DNA of 64,000 nt from Acipenser ruthenus (Eukaryota > Chordata > Actinopteri > Acipenseriformes > Acipenseridae): assembly GCF_902713425.1 (NCBI RefSeq), contig NC_081190.1, positions 99,331,571-99,395,570 of the forward strand, given 5' to 3'. Position 1 is the stretch's first letter; every line of letters starts with the position of its first letter. Below, in pieces: positions 8,625 to 20,125 of the stretch. The position numbers and the translations under genes were made by a program. Under the pieces are notes generated by a model. It did not search any database. It was not told the DNA's origin and saw only the letters and a list, made by a program, of their open reading frames with translations.

Positions 8625-9956
8625 ATGTCGGCTTTTGGAGTGCGACGGAATGCTATTCGTTTTGAGCTTTTGAATGACTTGGCTATGGACCGATTGGAGT
8701 TTAGTAGGAATGTGTTGCAAAAAGGACTTGGTTTTCACCCTAGGAATCTGGATTTCATCTTTGCCTTTCCTGGTAAGAAAACTTTTGAAGTTATTTTTTC
8801 CACTTTTGCCATGTTTGAAGTTTGTTTAGAAAAGTTTAAAAAATTTGGAGACCAGTTTAAGAATATTGCTATGGTTCCATTGACAAGAAGGGAGTTAAAA
8901 GTAATCCATGTGGTAATGTTTTCGGAGCTGGTACAATATGAGGATATTTTAACCTGGCTGTCACAATATTGTGATGTGATTGTTGGCTCGACGGTAAAAG
9001 ACGAGGATGGCGTGAAAACCGGGGAAAGGAAGTTTCAAGTTAAACTTCGTAGAGACATTGTAAGTGGAGACTACAAGCACTTACCTAACACTATTCAAAT
9101 AGGTTCTTGTAGAGGATATGTGTTCTATATGGGTCAGCCGAAAGTATGCAGATCTTGTGGACAAACTGGGCATTTTTCAGCCACTTGTGATCAGAAGTTT
9201 TGCAGGAATTGTGGTGCTTTTGGCCATTTTCCCAATGAATGTAAACTCCCCTTGAAGTGCAACCTATGTGGGGAGTCAAATCACGTTTTCAGAGACTGTC
9301 CTTTTGCATACGCTAATCGAGTTAAGAAACAGAGAGCTGTTAATTTGTCAGAGAAGCCAACAGAATCCTCCGCTGAGGTGGATCCAGAACCAACTTCAGT
9401 GTTGGAACTGCCCGTGGAGGGTCTGGAGAATCTATTTCAGGAGCCAGAATCGGAGCCAGGGCCAAAGCTAGATCCTGAGCCAGAGTCAGCACCAGTGTCG
9501 GAGACTACTGAAGATTGTAGTTTTGCAACAGAAATCAATGTCCAGTTTGCTCAACAATCAAATGAACTTAAGGTGTTAGAAGAAGTAAACCTTTTGGTGG
9601 AAGCACTTGGGTCTGTTGAGGCTGAACAGGATTTGGGCGAAACTGATTTTTTACCGGGGACATCAGATTTACCGGGGCTGAGGTTTTCTGAGCAGAGTGA
9701 TGAGGAGGAAGGAGAAATGGATTTCTCTGCCTCCGAGAGCAGGAAAAGAAAGATGAAGGACAAAGAGGGGGCAGACAATTCAGAGTCAGAAGCAGGTTCG
9801 GACTCTGCTTCGGTTTCAGGGCAATCTTTTTTAGACTCTGATAATGTAAGTACTTTTGCGTCTGCTACTCACATGAAAATAGAGACTAGTGAAGGCATGG
9901 AGAGTACAAAAGGGAAGAAAAAGAAAAAAGGGAGAAGCGGGAGAAAACAGACTTGA
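8625..9956 (+). CDS. LINE ORF1 protein, copy 1 (CCHC RNA-binding)
   Basis: A 443-residue ORF1 from the first ATG after the U1 junction (MSAFGVRRNA). It is the nucleic-acid-binding partner of ORF2, expected in the retrotransposition RNP. The middle carries three CX2CX4HX4C zinc knuckles at about residues 175-188, 193-206 and 212-225. Before them is a mixed alpha/beta-like stretch without recognised motifs. After them is a long acidic, proline- and serine-rich region with PEPESEP-type repeats, and a strongly basic tail (KGKKKKKGRSGRK). The frame stays open upstream through the leader into U1, but no ATG lies there. The protein is identical in copy 2, so it is intact. Confidence 0.85.
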   Translation: MSAFGVRRNAIRFELLNDLAMDRLEFSRNVLQKGLGFHPRNLDFIFAFPGKKTFEVIFSTFAMFEVCLEKFKKFGDQFKNIAMVPLTRRELKVIHVVMFSELVQYEDILTWLSQYCDVIVGSTVKDEDGVKTGERKFQVKLRRDIVSGDYKHLPNTIQIGSCRGYVFYMGQPKVCRSCGQTGHFSATCDQKFCRNCGAFGHFPNECKLPLKCNLCGESNHVFRDCPFAYANRVKKQRAVNLSEKPTESSAEVDPEPTSVLELPVEGLENLFQEPESEPGPKLDPEPESAPVSETTEDCSFATEINVQFAQQSNELKVLEEVNLLVEALGSVEAEQDLGETDFLPGTSDLPGLRFSEQSDEEEGEMDFSASESRKRKMKDKEGADNSESEAGSDSASVSGQSFLDSDNVSTFASATHMKIETSEGMESTKGKKKKKGRSGRKQT

Positions 9957-9991
9957 TATCTGTCCGGGGTTGCTTTCTTTTCCTTGTTTCA

Positions 9992-12900
9992 ATGGTACTT
10001 TCATTAGTATCGGTCAATGTTAGAAGCATTAAGGACCCTGTTAAACGTCTTTCGGTCTTGGACTTTTTGAAAAAGAGGAAAGGTGATATTTTTTTGTTAC
10101 AGGAATGTTGGATCCCTTATCAAGATAATTATTGTAAATATGAAGAAATGTGGGATTCGGGGTTGTCAGTATGGTCGGGTGACAACAGTAACAGAGCAGC
10201 GGGTGTGGCAATCTTGTTTAAAGGGAAGGGGTTCGACATAATGGCAATAAGAAGGGTGGTGGATGGGAGGTTGTTGGTGGTGGATATAGATTGGTGTGGG
10301 GTAAAGGTGCGTTTAATTAATGTTTATTGTCCCGTGGATTTGACGGAGAGGTTGGATTTGTTGAGTAGGCTATCACCACTTTTAGTTTGCAATTTCAATA
10401 TTATAATTGGTGGTGACTTTAATTGTTTACTTTCGAAAAAAGATAGAAAATCCCAAACTGAGTTTTATCTAGATGGCAGCTCGAGAGTACTTCAGACCAT
10501 TATTGAGGACTTTCATTTAAAAGATGTATTTGGAGTAAGAGTTTCAGATTCGGATTTTTTTACATGGTCAAGCAGTAACTTTTCAGTTAGATCTCGCATT
10601 GATTATTTTTTCATTTCCAAAGACATTAAGGTTGAGGATTTTAGTCTTTATCCAGTCTTTTTTTCAGACCATTCTTTACTATATACAGAGTTGGATATTC
10701 AAGCTAAAACTAAGTTTGGGAAGGGTGTTTGGAAATTAAATGTACTTTTGTTAAAAGAGGAGAAGATTGTGCAAAGATTTAGAGGAATGTATAGGAACTG
10801 GCAGACCGTAAAATGTTTGTATAATTCTGTGGGAGAATGGTGGGAGGATGTTAAAAAGAGAGTGAAAGTTTTTTTTTATTAACGAGGGGAGGAAAATTGC
10901 AAAAGGGGAAAGGTATAAGTTAGGGAAATTGCAGGGTAAATTGCAGAGGCTCTACATTATGTTAAGAGATGGTTTTGATGTGGCTAATGATATAACTATA
11001 ACTAAAATGAAGATGTCCAAACTGTACAGGTCTTTTAGTAGGAGTATTATTTTTCGTAGTAGGGTCCGTTTTTGTGAGGAAAATGAAAAGTGCACTCGCT
11101 TCTTTTTTAAGAAAATGAATCCAGGGAAAAAAGTCATTCATAGTTTATTGGATATAAATGGGGTAGAACAATCCTCTAGTGAGGCTGTTCTGGGTTGTGC
11201 TAAGTCCTTTTATGAAGAGTTATATGATGTGAAGGAAATAGAAGGTTCCTGGTTAGAATTTTATTTAAGTAAAATTGATGTAAAATTAAGTGATACTGAG
11301 AGACAGAAGTTAGAGAAAGAGATAAGTTTAGAAGAACTGGGGAGGGCTGTAAAAAGCTTTAAAAAAAATAAGGTACCAGGGATAGATGGTTTACCAATCG
11401 AATTTTATGACTTATTTGGGGATTTAGTGGGTGGGGATCTTTTGGACGTGTATAATGAATCTTGGGCTAAAGGTGTATTGATATCAACCATGAGAGAAGG
11501 TTGTATATCCTTACTATATAAAAAAGGGGACAAGAAAGAAATAAAGAATTGGAGGCCAGTCACTTTACTTTGCGTAGACCTGAAGATCCTATCAAAGGTA
11601 GTTTTTTTAAGATTGCAATCTGTAATTGCGTCTGTTGTAAATAGTGATCAAACTTGCGGGATACCAGGACGGTTACTAGCTGATAATTTGGCTCTAGTTA
11701 GAGATATAATAGAATATGCGAAGGACAGGAATGTGCCTCTTTGTCTTTTAAGTCTAGAGCAGGAGAAGGCTTTTGATCGTCTCAACCACAGCTTCATTAT
11801 GTCAATATTAGTAAAAATGAACTTTGGGCCTGCTTTCTGCTCCTGGATACATTTGTTGTATAAGGATTGTTTTAGTAGGATAATAATAAATGGGGTTTTG
11901 TCTGAACCTTTTAAGGTACTATCTGGGGTAAGGCAGGGGTGTCCGTTGTCCCCATTACTTTTTGTGTTGGGGATGGAGCCCTTGGCGTGTGCTATTAGGC
12001 AGGACAGTGGTATTGCAGGAATAATTGCACCTGGGAGTGGGAAACAGGATATTAAAGTTACCCTGTACATGGATGACATAACAGTTTTCTGTTCTGACAA
12101 TGCATCAGTCACCAAGGTCTTTTGGCATTGTGATAAATTTGCTTTAGCATCTTCATCCAAAATAAATATGGGGAAGAGTGAATGCTGGTATGTAAACTGG
12201 AAAGAAGCAAAGATTGATTTTGGTTTAGTGGAGAAGTATGATTTCATAAAGATTTTAGGGGTATTATTTGGGCCAAATATGAGTAGTAAGAATTGGGAGG
12301 GCAGAATTGCAAGAATAAAACAGAAACTTGGTATGTGGGGTATGAGGGAACTAACTTTGTCGGGTAGGATTTTAGTTATTAAGACAGAGGTGTTGTCTTC
12401 CCTGGTTTTTTTAGCATCTATATTCCCAATACCTCGCCAATGTCTTTTTGTTATACAAAGAGCAATGTTTCAGTTTTTATGGGGCAGTAAATGTGAGAAG
12501 GTTAAAAGACAGATAATGTATAAAACTTTAAATTGTGGTGGGAAAAATGTCCCTGACTTGGGGAAAAAACTGCATTGTATTTTTGTGACTTGTGTGGTTA
12601 AAGGGTGTGTTTGTACAAACCAAAGTCTTAGGAAATGGACTTTCTTTGCAGGGTTTTGGTTAAAAGGGATTATTTGTCAGTTATGGAAAATGCGGTTGAG
12701 TTTAAAGGTGCCATACGCAGAACAACGGCCTTTTATTTATAATTTTGTAAAAACATTCATTGTTAAATATAAAGTAAATAGTCTTGCCCTAGAGGAGATA
12801 TCTTGTGCTCGCCTGGAACAGCTAGTTTGCACAGAAGGGTTAGCTTTGCTCCCAGTTGGGACATTAGTGGAGGAGGACTGTAGGACGGTGTGGAGAAATG

Positions 12901-13427
12901 TATCTGCCTCCTATCTCTTGAATGCCCATAGGGATTTGGCTTGGAGTGTGGTCCACCAGTGTCTTCCTCTAAGAAGCTTTTTATATTGACGTGGTGGAAC
13001 AGCTAGTCCTGTTTGCATAAGGCCAGGATGTTGGGGGGAAGAGACGGTACATCATTTGATGTGGTCTTGTTCCTTTGCACAGGAAGTGTGGCAGAAGATG
13101 TGTATCTGGTTGGAGAAAATAGAGAGAAAGATAATCTTGACAGAACATGGCATCCTTTATGGATTATTAGGTATAAAGATAAGTAAAGAGAAATTTTGTA
13201 AGATCTGGGCGATTATCAATTCCACAAAAGATGCGTTGTGGAAAGCAAGGAACATACTGCAATGGAAGAAATGTGATTTGCCAGCAGAAGCAGTATATGC
13301 TTTAGCACTTTCTGTAGCAAAGGATTACGTGGCACGAGACGTGGGGCACAGATCCAGAGAAGAAGTGAGTAAAATTTGGGGGCTGGAGAAGGAGCAGATG
13401 ATTTCCCAAATTGTTCTTAGGTGTTAG
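9992..13427 (+). pseudogene. LINE ORF2 (endonuclease-reverse transcriptase), copy 1, interrupted
   Basis: Starts at ATG 9992, 35 bp after the ORF1 stop. The N-terminal third is an APE-type endonuclease with N9, E38 (LLQEC), D142 and N144 (GGDFNC), D204 (RIDYFFIS), and the SDH motif D226/H227. The reverse transcriptase follows, with KVPGIDGLP, NWRPVTLL, GVRQGCPLSPLLF and YMDD (12066-12077). A C-terminal CX4CX7HX4C motif starts near 13014. Three lesions relative to copy 2: nine T instead of eight at 10869-10877 shift the frame; TGA at 12987-12989 replaces CGA; and the first catalytic Asp of RT motif A is Glu (codon 11757-11759, LSLEQEKAFDRL). The T-run shift could be a sequence error. Confidence 0.88.
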
Positions 13428-13639
13428 TTTAATTAGAGGATCCGGTTCTGATTGGTTCTGGGGGAGCAGGAGATATCGAATTAGGGCACAAGGGTGAGGG
13501 GAAGGCATTTATGGAGGTTAATTTTTGCAATATGTTTGTAATATGTAACAATATGATGGTCTTTTGTATAATACATATGTCATTTTATTTTGATTTGTAA
13601 TTTTGTTAAGAACTTAATAAATCTTAAAAAAAGAAAAAA
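13428..13639 (+). other. LINE 3' UTR and A-rich tail, copy 1
   Basis: Runs from the ORF2 stop to the U1 junction. AATAAA lies about 20 bp before the end. The tail is a run of seven A, a G and six A before GGTTCACCC of U1. No 3' stem-loop shared with the SINE is seen. Confidence 0.8.
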
Positions 13640-13764
13640 GGTTCACCCAGGGCGAGGCTCGGCCATTGCACTCCGGCTGTGCTGACCCCTGCGAATTCCC
13701 CAAATGCGGGAATCTCGACTGCATAATTTCTGGTAGTGGGGGACTGCGTTCGCGCTCTCCCCTG
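13640..13764 (+). pseudogene. U1 snRNA 3' part (nt 40-164), after LINE copy 1
   Basis: Resumes at GGTTCACCC immediately after the LINE A-rich tail and runs to the normal U1 3' end and 3' box. T39 of U1 is absent from both junctions. The U1A loop and Sm site are intact. Confidence 0.95.
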
Positions 13765-14063
13765 AAACTATGGTCAAAGACAGAAACAAACACGAACCCG
13801 TCGGAGGAAGGAACTCACTCACTAGTTGTTCAACAACTCTCCGGCAGGCGGCTTCGTCACACAGGGAGTCAGGTTTTCTTTAAAAGGAGCTCAATGTTTT
13901 TAGCTTTCTGACTGTCAAATAAATAGCTACGTGGTTCCTGCACATCTATTTCCATGTTTCGTTATTTTTTATTGACAAGACTAAAAGTAAAGACTCAGCA
14001 GTGTCTGTATCAAAGTTTTTATTTTTATTTTAAATAATTGGAAATCATTTTCGAGCTTATCAG

Positions 14064-14331
14064 TTTTATTTATTTAGTTGATGTTTTTTATTCAAAGCAA
14101 CTTACAGATAAACTGTGCATCACAACTGCTGCTGCTGCTGCTGCTGCTGCTGCAGAGTCACTTACAATAGGACCTGGGTTTTACATCTCATTTGAAGGAA
14201 GGAGCACAAGGAGGTTAAGGGACTTGCTCAGGGACAGGGTCACACACAATGAGCCAGTGGCTGAGCTGGGATTGAACCAGGAACCTCCCGGTAACAAGAG
14301 CTTTTCTTTAACCACCTGACCACTAAGCCCC
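14064..14331 (-). mobile_element. SINE, unit 4 (full tail, CTG9)
   Basis: Full-tail form, first SINE after LINE copy 1. Confidence 0.85.
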
Positions 14332-15499
14332 TTAAATCATATCTTGGCAGACAAACACTTTAATTAGACAACATAAAACCACATACAAGCAGATTTACAA
14401 GCAGGGCTGCAATCGCGTTCGCGCTCTCCCCTGATGTTATAGTCAAAGTTAAAAACACAGGTATTGAAAGCAATTAGCGATTATCTATATATCTCCAGCA
14501 GGTGGCTCTGTCAGACTGGGAATGAGATTTTGTTTTTTCTTTCGGAGCGTATAATGTTCTAGAAAGTACCAAAGTGTTTTATGTACATGTATTGTGAAGT
14601 GTTTCATCTTGAGAAGACAAAGTAACGAGTCAGCGGCACGTGTATCAAAGTTACAAAGTTGCTAATATTAAAGAAGACGAGGTTCAGCGGTACAGTTGTT
14701 TTTTTTAAAACATAGTGTTTCAGTTCTGTACAGACGTTCTATGTCGTTATCCGTTATTGATTCAGCTTTATTTAGATGATTGCCTTTACCTTGTTTTAAT
14801 TTCCTGTTCCTCTGAGATACGAATCTACCAGCTTTACATCTTTTTTTTTTTTTTAACGTATTCTCATTTTGTTGATCATTAATGCACATTTCTGTACTGT
14901 GGGTGTTGTCGAGCGATTGAAAACGAGACATTTTGTGTTTGAATTGAAAGTGATGGTCTCGAGGAGTCGAACAGGTCACAATAAGCCTTCATTCATGTAT
15001 CATGTAACCACATGTATGCTGTCTCTAACTGGAGGAGAGGGACCCTTGCCGTACTGCTCAGCCTAAAGAACCACACGAGTTGTTTGAAAGGGGGATTTAT
15101 TTTGTAGAATAAACATCAAATTGGTTTCAGGGCATACAGTCCTCCAACGGCAACACAGCTCAGTAGTACAGCTGAGATCCATTACAACACTGCTGCAGAT
15201 TCAAACTAAAAGAGGGTAATATACAAAATGGATGCCTTTGAGAACTTAACACTTTCAATGCCAACGTGTGGCTACTACTTTGTGAACATACAATTTCGCA
15301 AGAATCTAATGGCACTTTTAATGCTGCTATATACACACACAGACACACGGACACACGGGCCCGCACACGTGGAGCCCAGAGCTGCTTAAATGTTAACGTT
15401 TGTGACAAATTAGAGATCTGGAAATCCCTCCCCCAACCTGTCATTGCATGAATGATATTAACTTAATACTATGAAAGAGATAAACCAAGACTGTCGTTC

Positions 15500-15620
15500 G
15501 CTTACGGCCATACCACCTTGAGAACGCCCGATCTCGTCTGATCTCGGAAGCTAAGCAAGGTCGGGCCTGGTTAGTACTTGGATGGGAGACCGCCTGGGAA
15601 TACCAGGTGCTGTAAGCTTT
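15500..15620 (+). rRNA. 5S rRNA, unit 4
   Basis: Majority sequence, first 5S after LINE copy 1. The previous 5S is 8,013 bp upstream because of the insertion. Confidence 0.97.
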
Positions 15621-16290
15621 TCTTTCTGCAGCTTGACAGGGGGCGCTATTTCCCTTGTTATTTATGTTACTAACCTGGAAGCTGTAAGTCTAAACATCGT
15701 TTTCTTTTTTTTGTTTTTTTATTGTCCCATTCCACACACGAACAAGTATTGTATCAGCCTTTACTGGTTTTGAAAACTGAGTTAGGACAGAAAGGGTTAT
15801 CGTATTATATTCTAAGCCGAAACTACCAGTAGCGGTCCGATACAAACAAATGTGAACAGGGTTAAGACAAAAGTACTGACGAGTTTTGCTAGTTATGGTT
15901 AGTTTAATTAATTAAAAAAAGAAATAAAAGTTGATGAAGTACTTTTTATTATAGTAACAGAACGAGACATGTTTTAAAGCCACAAACTGCGTGTTTAGAT
16001 TATTGTGCCAAACAAGAGAACAAAACGAGCATATCAACCAAGAACGGATTTAGTGACCCGTTCATTCGTTCGAGTTTATTTATATTATGTGTGACCTTAA
16101 CAAATGTTTGACCAATGTTTTGCTTGCTTTCTTTTTGAAAGTCGTACATTTGTTACATTTTTTTTTATTTCGTTTACGCAGACGTGTATACAGACCCGTC
16201 GCTTCTTTTGCGGAACATCTCACATGCTGCTGCACGAATGACGTCGTCCTGTGTAAATCCTGGCATCTTGTCCTCCAATGATAAAGGCGC

Positions 16291-16472
16291 ATGCAAATAT
16301 ATACCGAGAGGCATTACGGGAATGCAATTTATAAATACTTATACTGAAAACTGAAGGAACCCATTACACCCAACAGACTGGAAAGTGCGATATGATAACA
16401 ATGAAAATGTTATATTAGGAAAAGAGTGTTTCTTTAAATTGCAGATGTAGGCACCGTTTCTTTGAAAAATGT
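16291..16472 (+). promoter_or_regulatory. U1 promoter, unit 4
   Basis: Octamer, SPH site and PSE unchanged. Confidence 0.82.
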
Positions 16473-16511
16473 CTCTTGTGGACGGGTGACGACTCGCAAT
16501 GTGTACAACTC

Positions 16512-16675
16512 ATACTTACCTGGCAGGGGAGATACCATGATCATGAAGGTGGTTCACCCAGGGCGAGGCTCGGCCATTGCACTCCGGCTGTGCTGACCCC
16601 TGCGAATTCCCCAAATGCGGGAATCTCGACTGCATAATTTCTGGTAGTGGGGGACTGCGTTCGCGCTCTCCCCTG
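16512..16675 (+). ncRNA. U1 snRNA, unit 4
   Basis: Full 164-nt majority U1 with 3' box. Confidence 0.96.
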
Positions 16676-16974
16676 AAACTATGGTCAAAGACAGAAACAA
16701 ACACGAACCCGTCGGAGGAAGGAACTCACTCACTAGTTGTTCAACAACTCTCCGGCAGGCGGCTTCGTCACACAGGGAGTCAGGTTTTCTTTAAAAGGAG
16801 CTCAATGTTTTTAGCTTTCTGACTGTCAAATAAATAGCTACGTGGTTCCTGCACATCTATTTCCATGTTTCGTTATTTTTTATTGACAAGACTAAAAGTA
16901 AAGACTCAGCAGTGTCTGTATCAAAGTTTTTATTTTTATTTTAAATAATTGGAAATCATTTTCGAGCTTATCAG

Positions 16975-17221
16975 TTTTATTTATTTAGTTGATGTTTTTT
17001 ATTCAGATAAACTGTGCATCACAACTGCTGCTGCTGCTGCTGCAGAGTCACTTACAATAGGACCTGGGTTTTACATCTCATTTGAAGGAAGGAGCACAAG
17101 GAGGTTAAGGGACTTGCTCAGGGACAGGGTCACACACAATGAGCCAGTGGCTGAGCTGGGATTGAACCAGGAACCTCCCGGTAACAAGAGCTTTTCTTTA
17201 ACCACCTGACCACTAAGCCCC
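16975..17221 (-). mobile_element. SINE, unit 5 (12-bp deletion, CTG6)
   Basis: Deleted form with the shortest microsatellite class. Confidence 0.85.
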
Positions 17222-18391
17222 TTAAATCATATCTTGGCAGACAAACACTTTAATTAGACAACATAAAACCACATACAAGCAGATTTACAAGCAGGGCTGC
17301 AATCGCGTTCGCGCTCTCCCCTGATGTTATAGTCAAAGTTAAAAACACAGGTATTGAAAGCAATTAGCGATTATCTATATATCTCCAGCAGGTGGCTCTG
17401 TCAGACTGGGAATGAGATTTTGTTTTTTCTTTCGGAGCGTATAATGTTCTAGAAAGTACCAAAGTGTTTTATGTACATGTATTGTGAAGTGTTTCATCTT
17501 GAGAAGACAAAGTAACGAGTCAGCGGCACGTGTATCAAAGTTACAAAGTTGCTAATATTAAAGAAGACGAGGTTCAGCGGTACAGTTGTTTTTTTAAAAC
17601 ATAGTGTTTCAGTTCTGTACAGACGTTCTATGTCGTTATCCGTTATTGATTCAGCTTTATTTAGATGATTGCCTTTACCTTGTTTTAATTTCCCGTTCCT
17701 CTGAGATACGAATCTACCAGCTTTACATCTTTTTTTTTTTTTTTTTAACGTATTCTCATTTTGTTGATCATTAATGCACATTTCTGTACTGTGGGTGTTG
17801 TCGAGCGATTGAAAACGAGACATTTTGTGTTTGAATTGAAAGTGATGGTCTCGAGGAGTCGAACAGGTCACAATAAGCCTTCATCCATGTATCATGTAAC
17901 CACATGTATGCTGTCTCTAACTGGAGGAGAGGGACCCTTGCCGTACTGCTCAGCCTAAAGAACCACACGAGTTGTTTGAAAGGGGGATTTATTTTGTAGA
18001 ATAAACATCAAATTGGTTTCAGGGCATACAGTCCTCCAACGGCAACACAGCTCAGTAGTACAGCTGAGATCCATTACAACACTGCTGCAGATTCAAACTA
18101 AAAGAGGGTAATATACAAAATGGATGCCTTTGAGAACTTAACACTTTCAATGCCAACGTGTGGCTACTACTTTGTGAACATACAATTTCGCAAGAATCTA
18201 ATGGCACTTTTAATGCTGCTATATACACACACAGACACACGGACACACGGGCCCGCACACGTGGAGCCCAGAGCTGCTTAAATGTTAACGTTTGTGACAA
18301 ATTAGAGATCTGGAAATCCCTCCCCCAACCTGTCATTGCATGAATGATATTAACTTAATACTATGAAAGAGATAAACCAAGACTGTCGTTC

Positions 18392-18512
18392 GCTTACGGC
18401 CATACCACCTTGAGAACGCCCGATCTCGTCTGATCTCGGAAGCTAAGCAAGGTCGGGCCTGGTTAGTACTTGGATGGGAGACCGCCTGGGAATACCAGGT
18501 GCTGTAAGCTTT
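18392..18512 (+). rRNA. 5S rRNA, unit 5
   Basis: Majority sequence, 2,892 bp after the previous 5S; the shorter spacing comes from the 12-bp SINE deletion and short CTG tract between them. Confidence 0.97.
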
Positions 18513-19182
18513 TCTTTCTGCAGCTTGACAGGGGGCGCTATTTCCCTTGTTATTTATGTTACTAACCTGGAAGCTGTAAGTCTAAACATCGTTTTCTTTT
18601 TTTTGTTTTTTTATTGTCCCATTCCACACACGAACAAGTATTGTATCAGCCTTTACTGGTTTTGAAAACTGAGTTAGGACAGAAAGGGTTATCGTATTAT
18701 ATTCTAAGCCGAAACTACCAGTAGCGGTCCGATACAAACAAATGTGAACAGGGTTAAGACAAAAGTACTGACGAGTTTTGCTAGTTATGGTTAGTTTAAT
18801 TAATTAAAAAAAGAAATAAAAGTTGATGAAGTACTTTTTATTATAGTAACAGAACGAGACATGTTTTAAAGCCACAAACTGCGTGTTTAGATTATTGTGC
18901 CAAACAAGAGAACAAAACGAGCATATCAACCAAGAACGGATTTAGTGACCCGTTCATTCGTTCGAGTTTATTTATATTATGTGTGACCTTAACAAATGTT
19001 TGACCAATGTTTTGCTTGCTTTCTTTTTGAAAGTCGTACATTTGTTACATTTTTTTTTATTTCGTTTACGCAGACGTGTATACAGACCCGTCGCTTCTTT
19101 TGCGGAACATCTCACATGCTGCTGCACGAATGACGTCGTCCTGTGTAAATCCTGGCATCTTGTCCTCCAATGATAAAGGCGC

Positions 19183-19364
19183 ATGCAAATATATACCGAG
19201 AGGCATTACGGGAATGCAATTTATAAATACTTATACTGAAAACTGAAGGAACCCATTACACCCAACAGACTGGAAAGTGCGATATGATAACAATGAAAAT
19301 GTTATATTAGGAAAAGAGTGTTTCTTTAAATTGCAGATGTAGGCACCGTTTCTTTGAAAAATGT
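19183..19364 (+). promoter_or_regulatory. U1 promoter, unit 5
   Basis: Octamer, SPH site and PSE unchanged. Confidence 0.82.
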
Positions 19365-19403
19365 CTCTTGTGGACGGGTGACGACTCGCAATGTGTACAA
19401 CTC

Positions 19404-19567
19404 ATACTTACCTGGCAGGGGAGATACCATGATCATGAAGGTGGTTCACCCAGGGCGAGGCTCGGCCATTGCACTCCGGCTGTGCTGACCCCTGCGAATT
19501 CCCCAAATGCGGGAATCTCGACTGCATAATTTCTGGTAGTGGGGGACTGCGTTCGCGCTCTCCCCTG
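19404..19567 (+). ncRNA. U1 snRNA, unit 5
   Basis: Full 164-nt majority U1 with 3' box. Confidence 0.96.
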
Positions 19568-19866
19568 AAACTATGGTCAAAGACAGAAACAAACACGAAC
19601 CCGTCGGAGGAAGGAACTCACTCACTAGTTGTTCAACAACTCTCCGGCAGGCGGCTTCGTCACACAGGGAGTCAGGTTTTCTTTAAAAGGAGCTCAATGT
19701 TTTTAGCTTTCTGACTGTCAAATAAATAGCTACGTGGTTCCTGCACATCTATTTCCATGTTTCGTTATTTTTTATTGACAAGACTAAAAGTAAAGACTCA
19801 GCAGTGTCTGTATCAAAGTTTTTATTTTTATTTTAAATAATTGGAAATCATTTTCGAGCTTATCAG

Positions 19867-20125
19867 TTTTATTTATTTAGTTGATGTTTTTTATTCAAAG
19901 CAACTTACAGATAAACTGTGCATCACAACTGCTGCTGCTGCTGCTGCAGAGTCACTTACAATAGGACCTGGGTTTTACATCTCATTTGAAGGAAGGAGCA
20001 CAAGGAGGTTAAGGGACTTGCTCAGGGACAGGGTCACACACAATGAGCCAGTGGCTGAGCTGGGATTGAACCAGGAACCTCCCGGTAACAAGAGCTTTTC
20101 TTTAACCACCTGACCACTAAGCCCC
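19867..20125 (-). mobile_element. SINE, unit 6 (full tail, CTG6)
   Basis: Full-tail form. Confidence 0.85.

Larger units (their letters stand above)
8537..13639 (+). mobile_element. U1-inserted non-LTR retrotransposon (LINE), copy 1
   Basis: A 5,103-bp element inserted after U1 nt 38, in the U1 orientation. It has an 88-bp 5' leader, ORF1, ORF2 and a roughly 210-bp 3' UTR with AATAAA at 13616-13621, and ends in a short A-rich tail (AAAAAAAGAAAAAA). No LTRs and no clear target-site duplication are seen; one U1 base (T39) is missing at the junction. The ORF1 zinc knuckles, the APE-type endonuclease and an RNA-gene target resemble the Tx1 group of the L1 superfamily, which includes elements specific for 5S (Mutsu) and U2 (Keno). 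Group assignment is by motif, not by phylogeny. ORF2 is interrupted in this copy. Confidence 0.93.

Noticed and set aside
11648-12247. 199-residue open frame on the - strand within LINE ORF2 (162 residues in copy 2)
   Set aside because: Antisense shadow of the reverse transcriptase; its length changes with single differences between copies.
8537-13639. R1-type or LTR-type identity for the insertion
   Set aside because: No LTRs, integrase or protease are present. The three zinc knuckles alone would fit R1-group ORF1 as well, but the vertebrate-like host and the RNA-gene target fit the Tx1 group better. A phylogeny is needed to settle it.
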